Shown here in pieces: positions 5,839-10,022 of a stretch of 10,022 bases of DNA. Position numbers and translations under genes: made by a program. The notes below the pieces were generated by a model. It saw nothing but the letters and a program-made list of their open reading frames with translations, had not been told where the DNA came from and made no database searches. The DNA is from Hydrogenophaga sp. GTDB taxonomy: Bacteria > Pseudomonadota > Gammaproteobacteria > Burkholderiales > Burkholderiaceae_C. The stretch is taken from NCBI GenBank assembly GCA_018335615.1, contig JAGXRS010000464.1, forward strand, positions 1-10,022, read 5' to 3'. Numbering within the stretch: the first letter of the stretch is position 1; each line of letters starts with the position of its first letter.

Positions 5839-6303
5839 TCAATGTGCGGGACGGGAGCGCGTGAGCCAGGCGCTCAGCACCATTCCGGCGGCCACACTGG
5901 CGTACACCCACACCAGGCTGCGCGTGCTGAGGTGGTGCTCGAAACCCGGCGTCAGGCGCTCGGGCACCAGCTTCAGGTCCACGACGGCGGCCACGCCCGT
6001 CACCACCGCCGCGCTGGCGGCCAGGGTCGTCACGCTGGGCGTACGGTTCCTGCGCGATACCAGGCGCTCGAACAGCAGCGCCCACATCACCGCGCTGGCC
6101 TCGTGAATGAGTGCGCCTGCGCCTGTGTAGCGCCAGCTTGGCTCTGTCTGCACCAGCGCGCGCTCGCCATACAGCCAATGGCTGGGCGCACTGAGTGTCG
6201 TGGCGGCCCGGTGGCCCTCACAGCGGCCACGATAGACCAGGGTCCACATGGACAAGGTGCCCGCGGTCAGGCCGGACAAAAGTGCTCTGGACAACAAATT
6301 CAT
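5839..6303 (-). CDS. Uncharacterised four-helix membrane protein
   Basis: I do not recognise a named family for this 154-residue protein. Hydrophobic segments at about 4-22, 61-82, 91-109 and 129-147 suggest four membrane helices. Between helices 1 and 2 is a polar segment with the pattern SHWLYGERA (41-49) and WRYTGAGALIHEASAVMWA (57-75); after helix 3 comes VDLKLVPERLTPGFEHHLS (108-126). The regular spacing of H42, H67, D109, E115, R116 and P119 looks like conservation in a real family rather than a chance frame. The ATG at 6301-6303 has AGGAG (6313-6317) 9 nt upstream. It is divergent from the SDR/DoxX-like fusion gene with only 74 nt between the starts, so shared regulation is likely. Function unknown. 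Confidence 0.78.
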   Translation of the reverse strand: MNLLSRALLSGLTAGTLSMWTLVYRGRCEGHRAATTLSAPSHWLYGERALVQTEPSWRYTGAGALIHEASAVMWALLFERLVSRRNRTPSVTTLAASAAVVTGVAAVVDLKLVPERLTPGFEHHLSTRSLVWVYASVAAGMVLSAWLTRSRPAH

Positions 6304-6377
6304 GGCGGAGGTCTCCTGATGACGGCCGGCGTGTGCAGAGAGGGGCCGGGGAATGGCGATTGCCCAGCCATCGGCAA

Positions 6378-7685
6378 ATGGCATACCCCGATCACGGCGA
6401 CCCCCTGCGAATCCTGGTGTGTGGTGCCAGCGGCTTCCTCGGTACCGACATCGCCCGGGCGCTGGAGCTGCGGGGACATGTGGTGTTGCGGGGCGTTCGC
6501 AACCCCGCGCTGCACCAAAGGCAGCACCCCGAACGCCAGTATGTGGCGGTGGACTTCCAGCGCGACCAGCAGGCCGAGGCCTGGTTTGACCGGCTGCAAG
6601 GCGTGCATGCCGTGGTGAATGCGGCGGGCATCCTGCGCGAACGGGGGGAGCAGAGTTTCGATGCGCTGCATGTACAAGGCCCCATAGCCCTGTTCGAAGC
6701 CTGCGCCGCCGTGGGCGTGGCCCGGGTGCTGCAGATCTCCGCACTGGGAGCCGATGCGCAGGCCACCACGGCCTACCACCTGAGCAAGCTGGCCGCCGAC
6801 GAAGCCCTGCTCGCGCTGCCCGTGAGCGGCGTGGTGCTGCAGCCGTCCCTGGTGTTTGGCTCCCATGGCGCCAGCACGCGGCTGTTCACCACCCTGGCCA
6901 GCCTGCCCTTGCTTCCCCTGCCGGGCGACGGTGAGCAGCTGGTGCAGCCGGTGCACCTGGACGACCTGTGCAGCGCCGTGGTGCTGCTGGCTGAAACCCT
7001 CGAACACGAAGGCGAACGCATCGCCGTCGTCGGCCCGCAGGCCCTGCCCCTGCGCGATTACCTGGCCGTCCTGCGGGAAGGCATGGGCATGGGATCCGCG
7101 CGATTTTTTTCGGTGCCCGGCGCGCTGGTGGGCGCCGCCGCCCGGCTGGGCGACCACCTCACCGGCGCCCTCCTCGATCGCGACAGCTGGCGCATGTTGC
7201 AACGCGGCAGCACCAGCAGCGACGCCACGCTCAGCGAGGTACTGGGACACCCGCCGCTCGCGCCCGTCCAGTTCATCGAGCCGCAGGACCGCGCCGCCCT
7301 GGCCAATGCCGCCCGCCTGGCCTGGTTGCTCCCCCTGGTGCGCCTGTCGCTGGCCCTGGTGTGGTTCGCTGCCGGGGTGGTGTCACTCGGACTCTACCCC
7401 GTGGAGGACAGCCTGGCCTTGCTGGCACGGGTGGGCGCGGGCCCTGAACTGGGCCGGCTCCTGCTGTACGGCGCCGCGGGGCTGGACATCGCGCTGGGCG
7501 TGGCCACCCTGGTCTGGCCGCGGCGCGTCCTGTGGGTTGCCCAGGCCGCGCTGGTGCTGGGCTACACGGCCGTCATCACCGTGTTCTTGCCCGAGCAATG
7601 GCTGCACCCCTTCGGCCCCGTGGTGAAGAACCTGCCGTTCCTCGCCGCACTGGCGCTGCTGTACACGTTCGAGGAGCGTCGATGA
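6378..7685 (+). CDS. SDR-family NAD(P)-binding oxidoreductase fused to a C-terminal DoxX-like membrane domain
   Basis: The 435-residue product has two parts. Residues 10-300 form an atypical short-chain dehydrogenase/reductase domain (NmrA/NDUFA9-like): dinucleotide motif GASGFLG at 16-22, NAAG at 81-84, Ser121 in ISALGA, and Y133HLSK137, the YxxxK pair, so the catalytic residues are present. Residues about 310-432 contain four hydrophobic helices beginning WLLPLVRLSLALVWF (316-330) and resemble the DoxX-like family, which anchors the enzyme to the inner membrane. The substrate is unknown; by analogy an NAD(P)H-linked or quinone-related role is possible. The ATG at 6378 lacks a good Shine-Dalgarno and the frame is open upstream (possible TTG at 6360 or GTG near 6330), so the start is uncertain. 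Its stop overlaps the start of the DUF2269 gene by 4 nt, indicating translational coupling. It is divergent from the 154-residue membrane protein gene. Confidence 0.88.
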   Translation: MAYPDHGDPLRILVCGASGFLGTDIARALELRGHVVLRGVRNPALHQRQHPERQYVAVDFQRDQQAEAWFDRLQGVHAVVNAAGILRERGEQSFDALHVQGPIALFEACAAVGVARVLQISALGADAQATTAYHLSKLAADEALLALPVSGVVLQPSLVFGSHGASTRLFTTLASLPLLPLPGDGEQLVQPVHLDDLCSAVVLLAETLEHEGERIAVVGPQALPLRDYLAVLREGMGMGSARFFSVPGALVGAAARLGDHLTGALLDRDSWRMLQRGSTSSDATLSEVLGHPPLAPVQFIEPQDRAALANAARLAWLLPLVRLSLALVWFAAGVVSLGLYPVEDSLALLARVGAGPELGRLLLYGAAGLDIALGVATLVWPRRVLWVAQAALVLGYTAVITVFLPEQWLHPFGPVVKNLPFLAALALLYTFEERR

Positions 7686-8146
7686 GCTACGAGGTGTGGA
7701 AGTGGCTGCATGTGCTGTCGTCCACGGTGCTCTTCGGGACCGGTCTGGGCTCGGCCTACTACCTGTTCTTCGCCAGCCGCACGCGCGACCCCCGGGTCGC
7801 CGCGAGCGTGGTCGGCCTGGTGGTGTGGGCCGACTGGATCTTCACCACCACCACCATCATCTTCCAGCCCGTGAGCGGCTGGTACCTGGCGAGGTTGGCG
7901 GGATTTCCCTTGTTCAGCCCCTGGCTGATGTGGACCTATGCGCTGTACCTGGTGGCGGGCGCCTGCTGGCTGCCGGTGGTGTGGATGCAGATCCGCATGC
8001 GTGACATGGCACGCCAGGCGGCGGCCGAGGGTACCGAACTGCCCCCGCTGTACTGGCGCTACCTGAACTACTGGGTGGTGCTGGGCATACCGGCCTTCTT
8101 TGCCCTGGTGATCATCTTCTACCTGATGATCACCAAACCCATGTGA
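7682..8146 (+). CDS. DUF2269 family integral membrane protein
   Basis: This 154-residue protein has four predicted helices (about 5-29, 42-63, 81-103 and 128-150). The family pattern is visible: WKWLHVLSSTVLFGTGLGSA (6-25) with H10, WADWIFTTTTIIFQPVSGW (49-67) with D51 and Q62, and WLMWTYALYLVAGACW (81-96). DUF2269 proteins are inner-membrane proteins without an assigned function. The ATG at 7682 overlaps the upstream stop (ATGA) and has GAGGAG (7671-7676) 5 nt upstream. Coupling to the SDR/DoxX-like fusion suggests that the two membrane proteins work together, perhaps as a small membrane redox complex (inference). It converges with the flavoprotein gene, whose stop is 14 nt away. Confidence 0.88.
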   Translation: MSYEVWKWLHVLSSTVLFGTGLGSAYYLFFASRTRDPRVAASVVGLVVWADWIFTTTTIIFQPVSGWYLARLAGFPLFSPWLMWTYALYLVAGACWLPVVWMQIRMRDMARQAAAEGTELPPLYWRYLNYWVVLGIPAFFALVIIFYLMITKPM

Positions 8147-8160
8147 GCCCTGGAGGGGGT

Positions 8161-9060
8161 CTACAGCTGGTTGTGGATGTCGGTGGCCGCAATGGCACCC
8201 TGACCAAAAGCCACCGCGATCTGGTCCAGTCCCCCGGTCACATCGCCCGCCGCGTACAGGCCCGGCACATCGGTGCGCCCGTGCGCATCCACCCGCAGAT
8301 CGCCCTTGGGGTCGCAGGTAGCCCCCAGCGTGCGCCCCAGTTCGGCTCTCGGCCGGCTGCCCAGCGCGGAATACAACACGGCACAGCGCAGCGACTCACC
8401 GCTGTCCAGCGTCAGCACCACACCTTCGTCGTCGCACTCGGCGCACGACAGCCGGGCGTCCTGCCAACGCACGCCCCGCTCCTGCAGCTGCTGCTGCCCA
8501 TCGGCCGACAAGGGCTGCGCGTTGTGCGGCGGCACGCGCAGCAGCAGCACATGGGGGCTGTAGTGGCGCAGGAACAGGGCCTCGCGCACCGCATGGGCAT
8601 CGGCGCCCACCACCACGATGCGCTGGCCGGTGTGCTCGTAAGCGTCGCAAATCGGGCATTCGCGCAGCAGGCCGCGGTCCCACACCGCGCGCATGCCGGG
8701 CACCTCCGGGTCGCAATCGCGCGAGCCTGTCGCGAGCAGGACGAAACGGGCTCGCCACTGCTGTCCGTCGGCCTGCACGCAGAAGCCCCCATCGGCCAGC
8801 AGATCGATGGACGACACCAGGGCGTGCACCGTCTCGCCGCCAAAACGGTACAGCTGCTGGCGCAGCCGCTCCAGCAACTCGTGACCGCCCACCCCGTCGG
8901 GATAACCCGGTACGTTGTGCGAGCGGTCGATGCGCAAGGCCCGGGCTTCCCCGCTGTCGAGCACCACCACCGAGCGGTGGAAGCGCTTGAGGTAGATCGC
9001 CGCGGTCAGACCCGCCGGACCCGCCCCCACAACCAAGCAATCGAGCACAGGCGGGTCCAT
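8161..9060 (-). CDS. Thioredoxin-reductase-like NAD(P)/FAD-dependent oxidoreductase
   Basis: This is a 299-residue cytoplasmic flavoprotein of the class II pyridine nucleotide-disulphide oxidoreductase fold. The FAD site is clear: GAGPAG at 12-17, ATGSR at 110-114 and the C-terminal GLYAAGDVTGGLDQIAVAFGQGA (267-289) with D273. A redox-active disulphide motif C135-P-I-C138-D is in the position of the thioredoxin reductase CATC. The second nucleotide-binding loop is unusual: VVGADAHAVREA (150-161) has Asp in place of the middle Gly, and the HRR signature that binds NADPH phosphate in thioredoxin reductase is absent. It is therefore probably not the housekeeping enzyme; NADH or ferredoxin-type donors are possible. 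The ATG at 9058-9060 has GGGGAG (9067-9072) 6 nt upstream. Convergent with the DUF2269 gene, divergent from the cytochrome peroxidase gene. Confidence 0.9.
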   Translation of the reverse strand: MDPPVLDCLVVGAGPAGLTAAIYLKRFHRSVVVLDSGEARALRIDRSHNVPGYPDGVGGHELLERLRQQLYRFGGETVHALVSSIDLLADGGFCVQADGQQWRARFVLLATGSRDCDPEVPGMRAVWDRGLLRECPICDAYEHTGQRIVVVGADAHAVREALFLRHYSPHVLLLRVPPHNAQPLSADGQQQLQERGVRWQDARLSCAECDDEGVVLTLDSGESLRCAVLYSALGSRPRAELGRTLGATCDPKGDLRVDAHGRTDVPGLYAAGDVTGGLDQIAVAFGQGAIAATDIHNQL

Positions 9061-9395
9061 GGTCCACTCCCCGGGTTTTTTTCTGGCAGCCGTGACAAAG
9101 GACTGCCACACCACCCAAGGGCAAGCCTCATACCCGACGGGTTCGTTACCTGCGCGCAGGAAACCATCGCACCGAGTCCGTTGACAACTGGCCAGCCATC
9201 GCCCGTGGGTCGTCTGCGGCCGTACGAAACCCAGGCCACCGAGGAGATGGCCTGAGCGCAGAGCTTGACGGCCGTCAACTCAAATCAGGGTTTACCCGCA
9301 TAAAGTAGCGTGGCTGTTGATGGATTTGCAAAAGCTCACATTGCCCCCGCGACAGCAGCAACCTTTGACCCAGCATCAAGAAAGTGAGTCTCTCC
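9061..9395. other. 335-bp divergent intergenic region
   Basis: This separates the flavoprotein and cytochrome c peroxidase genes. No credible protein is seen. It contains a 12-bp perfect palindrome CCTGCGCGCAGG (9149-9160) and the FNR-like promoter described separately. No convincing sigma-70 promoter was found for the flavoprotein gene. Confidence 0.6.
9265..9306 (+). promoter_or_regulatory. Candidate FNR/FixK-type operator with class II promoter for the cytochrome c peroxidase gene
   Basis: TTGACGGCCGTCAA (9265-9278) is a perfect 14-bp palindrome of the form TTGAC-N4-GTCAA; the FNR/Anr consensus is TTGAT-N4-ATCAA, so 8 of 10 defined bases match. Its axis lies between 9271 and 9272. A class II site centred at -41.5 would place the start at 9313 and the -10 at 9301-9306, and exactly there is TAAAGT (consensus TATAAT, 4 of 6). 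The leader would be about 83 nt. Bacterial cytochrome c peroxidases are known FNR/ANR targets, which supports the reading. Confidence 0.55.
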
Positions 9396-10022
9396 ATGCG
9401 TTCCCCCATCACCTGGTCCCTCCGCGCCCTGGCCATGGCCTCTGTGCTGTGCACCACAGCGGCGCTGGCACAAAGCAATGAACCCGTGTCACCGGTTCCG
9501 GCCCCCAAGGCGGTGAATCCCGCGGCCGTCGAGCTCGGGAAAAAGCTGTTCTTTGATCCACGCCTGTCCAAGTCGGGTTTCATTTCGTGCAACAGCTGCC
9601 ACAACCTGAGCATGGGAGGCACCGACAACCTCAAGACCTCCATCGGCCACAACTGGCAGCAGGGCCCAATCAACTCGCCCACCGTGCTCAACTCGAACCT
9701 CAACTTGGCGCAGTTTTGGGACGGCCGTGCGAAAAACCTGAAGGAACAGGCCGGCGGACCGATCGCCAACCCCGGTGAAATGGCGTTCACGCACGAACTG
9801 GCGATCGAAACCCTGAAGTCGATTCCGGGCTATGTGGCCGAATTCAAGCAGGTCTTCAAGACCGACGCGCTCACCATTGACCAGGTCACCACCGCCATTG
9901 CCGCGTTCGAGGAAACCCTGGTGACGCCCAACTCGCGTTTTGACCAGTGGCTCGACGGCGACAAGACGGCCCTCACCAAAGACGAACTGGCGGGCTACCA
10001 GCTGTTCAAAGACAGCGGCTGC
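9396..10022 (+). CDS. Cytochrome c peroxidase / MauG-family di-haem protein (C-terminus beyond window)
   Basis: The first 209 residues are present. A signal peptide (about 1-25, ALA before the predicted cleavage) indicates export to the periplasm, where family members reduce hydrogen peroxide with electrons from c-type cytochromes or modify proteins (MauG). The first covalent haem motif is C65-N-S-C68-H69, preceded by ELGKKLFFDPRLSKSG (46-61), which is typical for the family. Further family marks are QFWDGRAKNL (106-115), EQAGGPIANPGEMAF (117-131) and IAAFEETLVTPNSRFDQWL (168-186). The window ends at C209 in LFKDSGC, the first Cys of the expected second CxxCH. The ATG at 9396 has only a weak AAGTGAG upstream (9382-9388) but is followed directly by the signal peptide. 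Which subgroup it belongs to needs the missing half. Confidence 0.93.
   Translation, partial: MRSPITWSLRALAMASVLCTTAALAQSNEPVSPVPAPKAVNPAAVELGKKLFFDPRLSKSGFISCNSCHNLSMGGTDNLKTSIGHNWQQGPINSPTVLNSNLNLAQFWDGRAKNLKEQAGGPIANPGEMAFTHELAIETLKSIPGYVAEFKQVFKTDALTIDQVTTAIAAFEETLVTPNSRFDQWLDGDKTALTKDELAGYQLFKDSGC

Noticed and set aside
5504..6106. 200-codon plus-strand frame across the gene-free stretch and the 154-residue membrane protein gene
   Set aside because: The translation is Thr/Ser/Arg-rich low-information sequence, has no ribosome binding site, and mostly overlaps a convincing gene on the other strand.
6300..7250. 316-codon minus-strand open frame opposite the SDR/DoxX-like gene
   Set aside because: The SDR motifs and the DoxX-like helices are all on the plus strand; the antisense frame shows no domain.
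9181..9186. TTGACA resembling a sigma-70 -35 box
   Set aside because: No -10-like hexamer follows at 16-18 nt (CGTGGG at 17 nt).
8143..9255. 370-codon plus-strand open frame opposite the flavoprotein
   Set aside because: The flavoprotein on the minus strand has full FAD and disulphide motifs and a good ribosome binding site; the plus frame encodes a His/Gln/Arg-rich shadow.
9365..9379. Second FNR-like site TTGAC...ATCAA just before the peroxidase start
   Set aside because: The half-sites are separated by 7 nt between TTGA and TCAA instead of 6, and the site would lie downstream of the predicted transcript start.

Overview
The window is GC-rich DNA in which every gene reads as an ordinary proteobacterial protein. 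The clpS-clpA pair, codon use heavy in G/C third positions, and the mix of DUF2231, DUF2243, DUF2269 and DUF4142 proteins suggest a betaproteobacterium of the Burkholderiales, probably Comamonadaceae-like. That assignment is inference from gene content; there is no rRNA or other marker. I see no tRNA, rRNA, CRISPR array, insertion sequence or phage gene.

Left part (1-1867, minus strand): the housekeeping N-degron proteolysis module. clpA (C-terminus outside the window) lies downstream of clpS. The short gap holds a sequence matching a heat-shock (sigma-32) promoter.

Middle part (2126-6303): a stress/envelope accessory block. A minus-strand run encodes a two-CBS-domain protein, a secreted DUF4142 protein and a RES-domain protein with no antitoxin beside it. 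A DUF2231 membrane protein is transcribed divergently from the CBS gene across a 117-bp spacer with a striking two-tier dyad and a sigma-54-like motif. A DUF2243 membrane protein with an extra C-terminal domain is convergent to it. After a 312-bp stretch without a recognisable gene comes an unrecognised four-helix membrane protein.

Right part (6378-10022): an SDR/DoxX-like fusion and a DUF2269 membrane protein overlap by 4 nt and are surely co-transcribed. A thioredoxin-reductase-like flavoprotein converges on them. Divergent from the flavoprotein is the start of an exported di-heme cytochrome c peroxidase/MauG-family gene, cut by the window edge just as its second haem motif begins. Its upstream region carries a perfect 14-bp palindrome resembling an FNR/FixK box, placed exactly where a class II activator site would lie relative to a plausible -10 element.

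Taken together, the genes from 2126 to 10022 concern membrane and envelope redox, NAD(P) or FAD chemistry and nucleotide sensing. They look like a redox/energy-stress neighbourhood beside a core protease locus. A shared function is a hypothesis; the sequence directly shows only the domain content, the gene order and the candidate regulatory sites.
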